64,000 nt of DNA from an uncultured Pseudoalteromonas sp. (lineage in GTDB: Bacteria > Pseudomonadota > Gammaproteobacteria > Enterobacterales > Alteromonadaceae), in the NCBI GenBank assembly GCA_947493455.1, contig CANLRB010000021.1, positions 19,114 to 83,113 on the forward strand, read 5' to 3'. The notes beneath the pieces are model-generated. The model saw only the letters and a list, made by a program, of their open reading frames with translations, was not told the origin of the DNA and did no database searches. Position numbers and translations under genes: made by a program. Shown piece by piece: positions 8,636-16,720 of the stretch (the stretch's first letter is position 1; each line of letters starts with the position of its first letter).

Positions 8636-9843
8636 TGAAAACGTTTCAAGTCACATTTGTCGATGTTAATGGTGTAAAGAGTAAAAAAGCATTTACAGCG
8701 ATTGATGAAGACGATGTATTTAAGCAGCTTGAAGCATTTAATGCGACGCCTATCACGGTTAAAGAAGCTGAAAAGAGTTTACTTGACTCGATTCGTGGAG
8801 ACCGCATCACTGATGCTATGATTGAGCTAGTGATTACAAATCTCGCGAGTTTATTATCAAGTGGGATTAATCTTGATAAGGCACTGACGTTGGTTGCCAA
8901 ATCAAGTGAAACTAATAATGTACAGCAACTCGTGTTTTCGTTGCAAAACAGTATTCGCGGCGGTAAATCATTCGCCGATTCATTGGCAGCTTACCCTGAG
9001 TACTTTGATGAGTTAGTTGTTAACCTAGTTCGGATCGGTGAAAGTACAGGTAGGCTTGACAACGTGTTGGTCGATTTAAGTGAGCAGCTTAAATTTCAAA
9101 GTAAGATTAATAGTCAAGTAAAACAAGCCGCAGTTTATCCAATGGTTATTGTGTTTGTTTGCGTCGTATCAATCTTATTTATCCTTTACAGTGTGGTACC
9201 ACAGCTTTCTGTAATGTTGGAACAAAATAATAACCTACCTGTCTATACTGTAGTGTTGATGTCTGCATCGGACTTCGTACGAACGACAACGGGCACATTA
9301 TCACTGATTGGGGTCGCGTTTTTAGGGCTCTTTTTTGTTTTTTCAGATAACCCAAGCTTCAAAATATCACGAGATAAATTACGTGAATTTTCAAAACGAT
9401 TACCTTTAATTAAAGGAATGGTGACACTGTCTCAGCAGTTACGTTTCTCATCGGCAATGAAGTCTACATTAAATTCAGGTTTATCTATTACTGATGCCCT
9501 CGCTTTGTCGGCTAACACCTTGACTAACAAAGATGAGAAATTGAAATTCTTGGAAGTGAAGAAACAAATTCAATCAGGTGTCACACTGACTAAAGCAATG
9601 GAAGAAACCGGTCTTTTCTCAATGATGGAACTGGGCTTTATCGAAGTGGGTGAAGAAACGGGAGACTTAGCTAAAGCATTCACTGAAATGTTAGAGCGTA
9701 AATCACTTGAATTTGATACCAGACTAAGCAGTGTATTAAAAATGCTTGAACCTATGCTTATTTTGCTGATGGGAGTTATCGTAGGTGGCGTCGTGATTAT
9801 TATGATGTTAAGTATTATGAGTGCACAAGATGTGGGCTTCTAA
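8635..9843 (+). CDS. GspF-like inner-membrane platform protein
   Basis: Polytopic platform protein that couples the ATPase to pseudopilin assembly. The 402 residues carry two T2SSF domains. The first (about 70-190) includes SLLSSGINLDKAL and the signature ELVVNLVRIGESTGRLDNVL; the second (about 270-395) includes LNSGLSITDALALS and GFIEVGEETGDLAKAF. Membrane helices lie near residues 165-190, 218-240 and 375-398. Normal family length. The start overlaps the gspE-like stop, and the next gene begins inside its last codons. Confidence 0.93.
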   Translation: MKTFQVTFVDVNGVKSKKAFTAIDEDDVFKQLEAFNATPITVKEAEKSLLDSIRGDRITDAMIELVITNLASLLSSGINLDKALTLVAKSSETNNVQQLVFSLQNSIRGGKSFADSLAAYPEYFDELVVNLVRIGESTGRLDNVLVDLSEQLKFQSKINSQVKQAAVYPMVIVFVCVVSILFILYSVVPQLSVMLEQNNNLPVYTVVLMSASDFVRTTTGTLSLIGVAFLGLFFVFSDNPSFKISRDKLREFSKRLPLIKGMVTLSQQLRFSSAMKSTLNSGLSITDALALSANTLTNKDEKLKFLEVKKQIQSGVTLTKAMEETGLFSMMELGFIEVGEETGDLAKAFTEMLERKSLEFDTRLSSVLKMLEPMLILLMGVIVGGVVIIMMLSIMSAQDVGF

Positions 9844-10249
9844 GCAGCGCGGAATGACGTTGCCAGAGATCTTAATTGTACTTATTTTACTGGCTGGAAC
9901 TTTTTCTTTGGTTGGCCCACTAACTGTGGAAAGTTTAGCAAAACGACAACATCGTTTTGAGCAATTGCAACTTGGCAGCGATTTGAGGTTTTTTCAATCG
10001 CAGGCAAAGTGGAAAAATAAAAGCTTGGAACTGACATTTTCGGGTAAGCAGCTCATTGTTAAAGAAACATTGGGTAAGCCAATTGAAGTTAAAAAATTTG
10101 ATGAGCTTAATTTTACCAAACAAACACTAAGAATTAACGCATCAGGGTTGGCATCTAGTTGTGAGCTTGCATTAACAACAACGAATAGTAAGATAAAAGT
10201 ATTGGAGGAGCTGTGTATAACCAAATCAGAAAGCGCGGATTCTCCTTAA
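9830..10249 (+). CDS. GspH-like minor pseudopilin
   Basis: Minor pseudopilin. The leader ends in QRG followed by MTLPEILIVLILLAG, giving Glu at +5 but Pro at +4 and Met at +1, an unusual variant of the cleavage site. After the helix comes a small beta-rich domain with two Cys (in SCEL and ELCITK) that could form a disulphide. The reading frame also offers a GTG at 9821; the ATG at 9830 gives an 8-residue leader and is preferred. It overlaps the gspF-like gene by 14 bases. Assignment to the H class rests on gene order and domain size. Confidence 0.78.
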   Translation: MWASKQRGMTLPEILIVLILLAGTFSLVGPLTVESLAKRQHRFEQLQLGSDLRFFQSQAKWKNKSLELTFSGKQLIVKETLGKPIEVKKFDELNFTKQTLRINASGLASSCELALTTTNSKIKVLEELCITKSESADSP

Positions 10250-10650
10250 TCGAACTGCTCATCTCTGTCACACTAATCACTACTATTATTGCGTTGACTA
10301 ATGTCATTTACAGTAATTACGTGGCGAGTGATTTGCGGTTTTCTGAACGCAGCCAACTTTATACTGACTTGCCCGAGGTGACCGATGTTATTCGACATAA
10401 AATCAGTCGACTCAATGAAGTAAGAGGTTCTGAAACCGTCAATTCAACACAATGTGATTGGTCGCAAACAGATTCTCAAAAAAAACAAGAGAGTGGCTTT
10501 AACGTAGAGACGGGTCAACTTACAACAGGGGGCGTGTCTTTTGAGTTGAGTGTGGTGGAAGTTAGTTGCACAAACAAAAACCAGGTTATTAAACCGTTCG
10601 AGATAAAAGTACTGTCAGTTGATGACGGGGGAGACGTTAATTTTGGCTAG
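10213..10650 (+). CDS. GspI-like minor pseudopilin
   Basis: Minor pseudopilin with leader MYNQIRKRG and cleavage motif G-FSLIELLISVTLI (Glu +5). It starts with GTG at 10213, fixed by a GGAGG-type ribosome binding site at 10204-10210. The start lies 37 bases inside the gspH-like gene in another frame. The periplasmic part is about 110 residues, with two Cys (QCDW and SCTN). I/J class by position in the operon: in canonical systems I, J and K form the pseudopilus tip complex. Confidence 0.78.
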   Translation: MYNQIRKRGFSLIELLISVTLITTIIALTNVIYSNYVASDLRFSERSQLYTDLPEVTDVIRHKISRLNEVRGSETVNSTQCDWSQTDSQKKQESGFNVETGQLTTGGVSFELSVVEVSCTNKNQVIKPFEIKVLSVDDGGDVNFG

Positions 10651-11365
10651 TCTTGTTAGCAGGAGGCGCGTTCAAGGTTTCACTTTAGTTGAAGTGTTAA
10701 TAACTCTCACTATTTTGACATTTGTTCTTGCTTTGAGTTATCAATCCTTATCTGTGTTTTTAAAGGCTGCGTCTAAAAACCGCAGTCACTATGAGGTCGT
10801 TCAGTCTGAATCTTTACTGAGATTAAAATTACGTTCTTCGATACGATCAATGTTAGATTATTATGTCGTCGCACCCGATGGTTTGAATCAGCCTCTCTTT
10901 TTTGCAACCGATGAAGTTATTCAATATGTTTCACTTTCGCCGATAATTTACGATCGTGATGATGAAGTATTTGTTTCAATTACGATTGATAATGCGCAAA
11001 GCAAGGCATCATTGGTTGTCACAGAGTGTTTATTAAGTAATGTAATGCCTTATCGACTTGACGAATTTCCATATGAAACTCCACAAAGTTGCTTGCAAGC
11101 GATTGCACCCATTGAAGCGAATGCAATTGAATTTAATATTCAGTCTGAAAATAGAAAAACAGACACTTTTAATAACTTTTTAATGAACTTACCTGGTTTT
11201 GGCGCATCTCAAGATATAGCACAAAATACGACGAAACATCTATTACCTACATCAGTTGAGGTGGTTATTCAAAAAGGAAATGACACTGCGACTTGGCGCT
11301 TTTATCCACAAGTCGAAAACTTAAGTAAATACTTTGCGTTAGACGGCTCTAAACCCAATGTATGA
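10643..11365 (+). CDS. GspJ-like minor pseudopilin
   Basis: Minor pseudopilin with motif G-FTLVEVLITLTIL (Glu +5) and a periplasmic domain of about 210 residues, the size of GspJ. The frame is open from 10619, but a TTG at 10643 has a GGGGAG ribosome binding site about 11 bases upstream. That start gives a 12-residue leader (MASLVSRRRVQG). The start overlaps the previous stop by 8 bases. Two Cys (TECL and QSCLQ) may pair. Expected to join the I-J-K tip complex. Confidence 0.78.
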   Translation: MASLVSRRRVQGFTLVEVLITLTILTFVLALSYQSLSVFLKAASKNRSHYEVVQSESLLRLKLRSSIRSMLDYYVVAPDGLNQPLFFATDEVIQYVSLSPIIYDRDDEVFVSITIDNAQSKASLVVTECLLSNVMPYRLDEFPYETPQSCLQAIAPIEANAIEFNIQSENRKTDTFNNFLMNLPGFGASQDIAQNTTKHLLPTSVEVVIQKGNDTATWRFYPQVENLSKYFALDGSKPNV

Positions 11366-12245
11366 TCTTAACAGACAGAAAGGTGTAGCTCTAATCACCG
11401 TATTATTGGTTGTTGCGATCTTAAGTTGGGTCGTCAGTTATTTTATTGGCAAAACTCAGCAAAATATTGAGTTAGCGGGTTTGCAAAAAGATCGTGTAAT
11501 GGCAGAGATACAAGCAGATTCACTTGTAGATGAATTGATGTTCTTGCATTACTCAAAACAGTATGCGCAGGATGAGAAATACGAAGGTTGGAACTATCGA
11601 GGTCAGGAATTTGAATTCGCTGACGGAGCAACCGTAAAGTTTCAAGATACTCAAGGTAAGCTTTCAGTTATTAATTTGAATGAACTAATATTTAAACGCT
11701 TTTTATTTGCGAATGGATTTGACGATCGCGAAGTTTCGCGCTTCGTTGACTGCCTAGCTGATTGGCAGGATGCTGATTCACTGAAACGTTTAGATGGGGA
11801 AGAAGAAACTTATTATTTGGAGCTTGGATTGCCACAACCAAGAAACACAAAGGCGCAATCGATTACCGAATTGAAATTAATCTGCGGTTTCCCTGAAGAT
11901 GAGCATAAAAGGGCAATGATATTGAAAAATTTTAACCTCTATTCGAGCGGTGCGTTCAATCCTCTGTTTGCCGATGTTAGTCTTATTAAAGCTGCAAAAT
12001 TACCTCAAGATCGAAAGCAAATGTTAATGGAGATGGCCAGGTCGGGTCGGGTTAAAGAAGCACAACGCCTTTTTGGAATTAATCAGTCAGATATGAGCTT
12101 AACGACCTTACAGCTTTCTAGAGATATTGAGTTACAAATTATAGTTAACAATAATACGGCACAAGCCCGTCGCAATATTGTGTTTAGTTATAATTTACGG
12201 TATAAACCAAGACCAATTTTGCAATACTGGCGATGGTCGGAGTAG
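11358..12245 (+). CDS. GspK-like minor pseudopilin
   Basis: Largest minor pseudopilin and the likely tip of the pseudopilus. The N-terminus reads G-VALITVLLVV, which lacks Glu at +5. That is characteristic of GspK and XcpX and is why K is thought to cap the fibre. Around residues 128-155 it has the GspK signature CLADWQDAD...GEEETYY. Length 295 is normal. It overlaps the gspJ-like gene by 8 bases. The absence of Glu +5 here and its presence in the four other pseudopilins is internally consistent. Confidence 0.88.
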   Translation: MYDLNRQKGVALITVLLVVAILSWVVSYFIGKTQQNIELAGLQKDRVMAEIQADSLVDELMFLHYSKQYAQDEKYEGWNYRGQEFEFADGATVKFQDTQGKLSVINLNELIFKRFLFANGFDDREVSRFVDCLADWQDADSLKRLDGEEETYYLELGLPQPRNTKAQSITELKLICGFPEDEHKRAMILKNFNLYSSGAFNPLFADVSLIKAAKLPQDRKQMLMEMARSGRVKEAQRLFGINQSDMSLTTLQLSRDIELQIIVNNNTAQARRNIVFSYNLRYKPRPILQYWRWSE

Positions 12246-12258
12246 TGGTAATTAGTGG

Positions 12259-13311
12259 ATGAATAAACTTCAAGGTTTACTAAACGATAAGATTCGAGCG
12301 AATTCTGCGTACTATTATCGTGATGAGCTTCTTTTTCCTGAGCAACAAGAACAAACGACGAATTGCCAATTAATTATTGCTGCGGCTCATTATGTTTATG
12401 AAAGCAAAACATTTTTCAATATAGAGAAAAAGAAAGAATTATCTCAGGCTGTTGCTATTTTCGTTAGAAAACACGCTCCATTTGATGCTTATTATCATTG
12501 GTATGAAGTCATTCCTGGTGAAGGCGGTTCTTTTGTTATCGTTTATTATATTCGACAAGCGCATTACCAAGCGATTATACAAAGGCAAGCTGATGGTGGA
12601 ATTGTTTTACCAGAACAACTCATCGTGCGGCAGCACTCTGAGCAATTGTGCGTAGATATCGTAGGTGAAGGCGGTTATGTATCAGATACAAATTACCGAG
12701 CTCAATACGTAACAGCGAATAAAACGCCGTTTGCACAACTGATTGCCAGTGGTCAACAAGTAGAAATTGACGCCTTTTATAATAAATTAATTGCGTCACT
12801 TTCATGGTCGGATTTACTGCCTTACGTAAGGCATATCCATAGAGGAAAACATACAAATACCGGCTTAAAAGTGAAGCATTTATTGGCCGGTGCTTTGATT
12901 GCTGCGACGTATTTTGGTGGTACAAGTGCCTATTTGCACTTTGAGTATGCACAATCTCAAGCGCAATACGAAAAGAATAAAGAATTGTTGCAACAGCTAA
13001 AGCGCTCTAAGCGTCAATTAAAAGATATACAAGCAGAGCTTGTTCAAAAGAATCAACCGTTTGAAGATTATTTGTATAGCTATAGTGCTTTTCAAGTATT
13101 GGAAGATGTCACCGTATTTTATGAAATACAATCATTCACAATAAATAATGAAGAAATTACGGTAAATGGGGTTTCTGATAATGCAGCAAGTATATTTAAA
13201 ACACTGTCTAATCAGGAAGAGATTAAAGACCTTCGTTATGTTCGTCCGGTGCGTAAGTCGGGTACTCAAGATGCCTTTACAATTGCTTTTAAGTTGGTAT
13301 CAAAAACATGA
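12259..13311 (+). CDS. GspL-like inner-membrane assembly protein
   Basis: Probable GspL counterpart linking the ATPase to the periplasmic parts. The first 200 residues are a cytoplasmic domain, a single membrane helix follows at about 206-226, then a coiled coil (about 227-270) and a small ferredoxin-like C-terminal domain. This is the GspL/PilM-PilN layout. The cytoplasmic region is not obviously an actin-like GspL fold by eye, so it is assigned by order and topology. It lies between gspK-like and gspM-like genes and overlaps the latter by 4 bases (ATGA). Confidence 0.7.
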   Translation: MNKLQGLLNDKIRANSAYYYRDELLFPEQQEQTTNCQLIIAAAHYVYESKTFFNIEKKKELSQAVAIFVRKHAPFDAYYHWYEVIPGEGGSFVIVYYIRQAHYQAIIQRQADGGIVLPEQLIVRQHSEQLCVDIVGEGGYVSDTNYRAQYVTANKTPFAQLIASGQQVEIDAFYNKLIASLSWSDLLPYVRHIHRGKHTNTGLKVKHLLAGALIAATYFGGTSAYLHFEYAQSQAQYEKNKELLQQLKRSKRQLKDIQAELVQKNQPFEDYLYSYSAFQVLEDVTVFYEIQSFTINNEEITVNGVSDNAASIFKTLSNQEEIKDLRYVRPVRKSGTQDAFTIAFKLVSKT

Positions 13312-13874
13312 TAAATAAAGATATTTTCGAGCTTGCCCAAGCACAGGGGGTCTCTGAAAAAAATGTTAAGTTACTACTTTTATGTGCAATTTTACTCATC
13401 ATAAAATTTGCCATTGTACCTATTGTTGAGTGGCAAAGTGAGATCAAAGAAGAGATCGAATTTTTTCAATTGCAACTTCGCGATGAAGAAAGTGTGAATA
13501 GTACGTCACAAAATATACAAGACAAACTGGAACACACTAATGCAGAGTTGGAAAAAGTAAAGCAGTTATATTATACCGGCAGCGCGACATCGAATCAGAT
13601 CAAACTCGGCGATTTAGTAAGTAAGAAAGTGGCTGAACTCGAACTTGTTGTTTCTTCGCAAAATGTTCGCATTCTGCATACGCGCAATGGTATTCAAACT
13701 CAAGAGTTTACTTATATCATTCGAGGCTTATCTGAGCCGCTTTCTGAATTTATGTTTTGGTTAGAATCACAATCGCCAAAGTTGTTAGTTAAGAACTTGC
13801 GTTTCAGCTCTACCCGCGGCAGTGCACAAGCTCAGGCAAATATTCGTGTGCAACAATTGATTGCAGTGGAGTAA
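13308..13874 (+). CDS. GspM/PilO-like inner-membrane protein
   Basis: 188-residue bitopic protein: a short cytoplasmic part, one membrane helix (about residues 21-40), a coiled coil (about 43-95) and a ferredoxin-like periplasmic domain ending at LRFSSTRG and IRVQQLIAVE. This is the GspM/PilO layout, which pairs with GspL/PilN. The overlap with the gspL-like gene supports co-assembly. Sequence is divergent, so the call depends on topology and gene order. Confidence 0.68.
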   Translation: MINKDIFELAQAQGVSEKNVKLLLLCAILLIIKFAIVPIVEWQSEIKEEIEFFQLQLRDEESVNSTSQNIQDKLEHTNAELEKVKQLYYTGSATSNQIKLGDLVSKKVAELELVVSSQNVRILHTRNGIQTQEFTYIIRGLSEPLSEFMFWLESQSPKLLVKNLRFSSTRGSAQAQANIRVQQLIAVE

Positions 13875-13876
13875 TT

Positions 13877-14308
13877 ATGAAAGTAAAGCTGATGGTATTC
13901 TTAGTGTTAGTATTTGTCGTGAGTGACTTTGCTTTGCGCATTTTTCCCGATAGCTCAAATACAAAACAAGTATCAAATGAGTTTGATGTGGTGTCGGCAG
14001 TTGTGTTGAATAAGCCCGAAAAATCCACGTTAGATAAACATATTTTTGGCGAAATATTTGAACAGAAGAAAGCGCCAGAACAAGTTAAAAAGGTTGCAAA
14101 GAAAGAGTATAAACTGACGTTGCTGGCAGTTTATAGTGCGCCGAAAAAGTTTGTCTATGTGAAAGACAATAAATCTAATACAAAGCCAAAAAAGCTCGCG
14201 TTAGGTGATGAAATTAACGGCTATAAACTCGCAAATATTAAAAAGAATACCGCCATTTTTAAAAACTCAAATAAAACACTTGAGCTAAAAGTCTTTAAAG
14301 GTAAGTAA
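13877..14308 (+). CDS. GspC/PilP-like secretin-linking protein
   Basis: 143-residue protein with an N-terminal membrane anchor (residues 5-21) and a small, very lysine-rich periplasmic domain. The domain has the HR-type pattern of GspC: FGEIF, then YKLTLLAVYSAPKKFVYV, LALGDEINGYKLANI and a final short strand. There is no PDZ domain, so it is closer to short GspC or PilP forms. It would connect the inner-membrane platform to the N0 domain of the secretin, whose gene starts two bases after its stop. Confidence 0.72.
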   Translation: MKVKLMVFLVLVFVVSDFALRIFPDSSNTKQVSNEFDVVSAVVLNKPEKSTLDKHIFGEIFEQKKAPEQVKKVAKKEYKLTLLAVYSAPKKFVYVKDNKSNTKPKKLALGDEINGYKLANIKKNTAIFKNSNKTLELKVFKGK

Positions 14309-14310
14309 AA

Positions 14311-16323
14311 ATGAATTTTAAAACCAATTTAGTCGCATTATCTATTTTAGCCGTTTCAGGGTGTGCTACAACAGAACAGTTTAAGATTGAAAAGTCTGTT
14401 TTATCAAAAGAGAGTAACGTTAAAGAACAGGGATTAGAAAGAAATTTAAATACTGACGAAGTCGGTAAGCATAGCGCAAGAAAAATGAGTTCGGTTAATG
14501 CCGCAGGTGTTACTCCACCAAATAGCGTACAAGATAAAGTACCGAAGTTTGACAATAAAAAAGTATCGATTGCGGCAAATAATTTACGAGTGTCAGATTT
14601 TATCCATTTAGTTTTTTCTGAACAACTTGGTCTTGATTATGCGCTTTCTAACAAAGTGCGAAAATCGCAAGCGTCAGTGGCTCTTAATATTGCTAAGCCA
14701 ATTTCAAAGGGCAATTTATATAACAATGCAAAAAATGTACTTGGTCAATCCAATATTGTTTTTAAAGAGAAAAGTGGTATTTACTTTTTCGAACTTGTAA
14801 ACCCGAAAAATAAAGACGGCTTTAATTTAGGGGTTGGTCGTGAGGCAGACTCTGTGCCAGATGTAGGTGGTCAGATATTGCATGTTGCGCCGCTGTATTT
14901 TGCAGATTGGCGTTCAATGAATCGCATTGCAAATAGTTTAACAAATGCCAAAGTCGATTACTTGCCGGAACGAAATGCAATTTTAATCACTGGCGCGAAG
15001 CAGGAAATTAAACAAGTACTAAAAATTGTCAATGCATTTGATAGACCGTCTGCAAAAGGACGTCATATTGGCATGATTGATTTTGTTTATTTGACGCCAG
15101 ATGAATTTAGAGAGCAAATAGAAGAAGTGCTTGCAATTGAAGGCATTAAGCTGGTAGAAAATAGTAAAGAAGGAGTGGTTGCGATTACTCCGATGAAGCG
15201 AATGCGCTCTGTGCTTGTGCATTCAGCGTCGCCCAGTGTTTTCGATCGAGTTATGTACTGGGCCAAACGACTTGATGTACCAAGCTCATCAGACGGTCGT
15301 CGTTACTATACGTATTTTCCAAAAAATGTCAGCGCGGTTGATATGGGTAAAAGTTTGAGTCAATTATTTAGACTCAGCGATCAAGCTAAACCGGCAACAG
15401 CTGCAAAGGGTAATAATAATAGCAGCTCGCAGAGTTCTGGAGCTTCAGCTACGGGAGCATCGATGCAAGATTTAGCGATGTCAGTAGATGAAATTCAGAA
15501 TGCGCTGGTTTTTTACGCAACACCTTCAAAATATCATGAAGCACTCGAGTTGATTGAACGCCTTGATGTAATGCCTGGGCAAGTGTTAATAGAAGCTGCA
15601 ATTGTTGAAGTTACGCTTGATAATTCATTTAAATCGGGAATTGATTGGACATTCCAAGATGGTTTTCCTGCGCAAGCGAAAAAACAAACGTTAAACATTG
15701 GTTCTGGGTTGTCGTACCTTATTCAGGGCGTTGATTTTAATATGACGATGAGCTTTTTGGAGACAAATAGCCGAGTGAAAATTGTGTCTCGCCCGCGCGT
15801 ATTAGTCAGAGACGGTCGTTCAGCAACCATGAATGTAGGTACAGAAATACCCGTAATTACGCAGTCGGTTAATGATTTGGATAATACAGATCAGGTACTT
15901 CAAACAGTTCAGTACCGCAGTACCGGGGTGACACTCAATGTCACACCGACCATCAATGCGCGCGGTGTTGTATCAATGAATTTGTCGCAAACTGTATCTG
16001 CGGTTGGTTCAGATAAAATTGAAGGTATTAATTCACCAACTATACTCAACCGTTCATTTAATACTGAGTTGTTAGCACTTGATGGTAAAACCATTATTCT
16101 TGGCGGACTGATTAGTGAGAATACGTCAAATGCGGGCAGTGGTATTCCAGTACTGTCAGATTTGCCGATATTGGGCAAACTTTTTGGCTCTGATAACAAG
16201 GAAGATTCACGCGTAGAACTTGTAGTGATGATAACGCCGAAAATTATTGCCAGTGAGCAAGGTATTAATGAAGCTATAGATGCAATCACATCAGAGTATG
16301 AGAACTTTTTATTTGAGCTTTAA
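14311..16323 (+). CDS. GspD-like lipoprotein secretin
   Basis: Outer-membrane secretin, the exit pore of the system. The signal peptide ends in a lipobox (VSGC, Cys 18), so the secretin is itself a lipoprotein, as in the Pseudomonas HxcQ liposecretin. This may remove the need for a pilotin. A linker (18-80) is followed by N0-N3 domains with ring motifs such as LNIAKPISKGNLYNNAK and VIVNAFDR-like RIVNAFDRPSAKG, and by a Ser/Gly/Ala-rich loop in N3 (about 365-390). The secretin core (about 420-660) includes VLIEAAIVEV, SRPRVLVRDG, VGTEIPV and GKTIILGGLI, then PVLSDLPILGKLF. It is the last gene of the operon. No classical terminator follows, but strong promoters for the next gene do. Confidence 0.93.
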   Translation: MNFKTNLVALSILAVSGCATTEQFKIEKSVLSKESNVKEQGLERNLNTDEVGKHSARKMSSVNAAGVTPPNSVQDKVPKFDNKKVSIAANNLRVSDFIHLVFSEQLGLDYALSNKVRKSQASVALNIAKPISKGNLYNNAKNVLGQSNIVFKEKSGIYFFELVNPKNKDGFNLGVGREADSVPDVGGQILHVAPLYFADWRSMNRIANSLTNAKVDYLPERNAILITGAKQEIKQVLKIVNAFDRPSAKGRHIGMIDFVYLTPDEFREQIEEVLAIEGIKLVENSKEGVVAITPMKRMRSVLVHSASPSVFDRVMYWAKRLDVPSSSDGRRYYTYFPKNVSAVDMGKSLSQLFRLSDQAKPATAAKGNNNSSSQSSGASATGASMQDLAMSVDEIQNALVFYATPSKYHEALELIERLDVMPGQVLIEAAIVEVTLDNSFKSGIDWTFQDGFPAQAKKQTLNIGSGLSYLIQGVDFNMTMSFLETNSRVKIVSRPRVLVRDGRSATMNVGTEIPVITQSVNDLDNTDQVLQTVQYRSTGVTLNVTPTINARGVVSMNLSQTVSAVGSDKIEGINSPTILNRSFNTELLALDGKTIILGGLISENTSNAGSGIPVLSDLPILGKLFGSDNKEDSRVELVVMITPKIIASEQGINEAIDAITSEYENFLFEL

Positions 16324-16531
16324 TAGTTGCTATTTTTGCTAAGGCTAAAAAATAACGAAACTTTTGATTTAAATGCTACAATGAAAACAAATTGAAATAT
16401 TTAAAATGGATAATCTCACGTTATTAGCATTGAGATAATGCGATTTATATATTTCTTTAATAAATTGTAAATTAAGCAATAAATTTATTGCGTGAAAGCA
16501 GGATATTTGCTCTAATTGTACTATGTTTTGA

Positions 16532-16560
16532 TTGACTTTACGTGATAGTCACGCTATAAA
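16532..16560 (+). promoter_or_regulatory. Distal sigma70-type promoter with a palindrome in the spacer
   Basis: TTGACT (16532-16537), exactly 17 bases, then TATAAA (16555-16560): one mismatch from consensus in each box. Inside the spacer lies CGTGA-TAG-TCACG (16541-16553), an inverted repeat that could bind a regulator between the two boxes. Confidence 0.65.
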
Positions 16561-16641
16561 AGTGCGGCTAACTTAATTGTTAAGCAAAACAATAATAAAA
16601 TAAAATTTAAGATAAACAGGTAGTAGTTGGCAATATTAACA

Positions 16642-16669
16642 TTGACATCTTAATCGCCTGTGCTTTAAT
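16642..16669 (+). promoter_or_regulatory. Proximal promoter with perfect -35 and extended -10
   Basis: Perfect TTGACA (16642-16647), a 16-base spacer, and TTTAAT (16664-16669) preceded by TGC, the extended -10 element. It lies 52 bases before the start codon of the S-layer-like gene and forms a tandem pair with the promoter at 16532. Confidence 0.6.
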
Positions 16670-16706
16670 ACAACCTTTAATTGGTATACCAAAAGAAATA
16701 AGTTCA

Positions 16707-16713
16707 AAAGGAG
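16707..16713 (+). promoter_or_regulatory. Strong ribosome binding site
   Basis: AAAAGGAG ends 7 bases before the ATG at 16721. It is the best Shine-Dalgarno match among the genes inspected and decides the start of the S-layer-like protein. Confidence 0.75.
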
Positions 16714-16720
16714 AAACTTA

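Larger units (their letters stand above)
16324..16720 (+). other. 397-base leader region of the S-layer-like gene
   Basis: AT-rich gap without an open reading frame worth calling. The first 200 bases show no clear terminator for the secretin operon. The downstream half carries two promoter-like elements (16532-16560 and 16642-16669), a palindrome between the boxes of the first, the 12-base palindrome TTGGTATACCAA (16681-16692) and a strong ribosome binding site. If the upstream promoter is used, the mRNA leader is about 155 bases, long enough for stabilising or regulatory structure. Confidence 0.6.

Noticed and set aside
6585-16323. MSHA or type IV pilus locus
   Set aside because: There is no major pilin operon, PilT or msh-type gene order. 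The GspK-type protein without Glu +5, the GspG calcium-site pattern and the G-E-F-H-I-J-K order fit a T2SS-like system.
16324-16400. Terminator after the secretin gene
   Set aside because: Runs of T and A around GCTAAGGCTAAAAAA suggested a hairpin, but the arms do not pair continuously.
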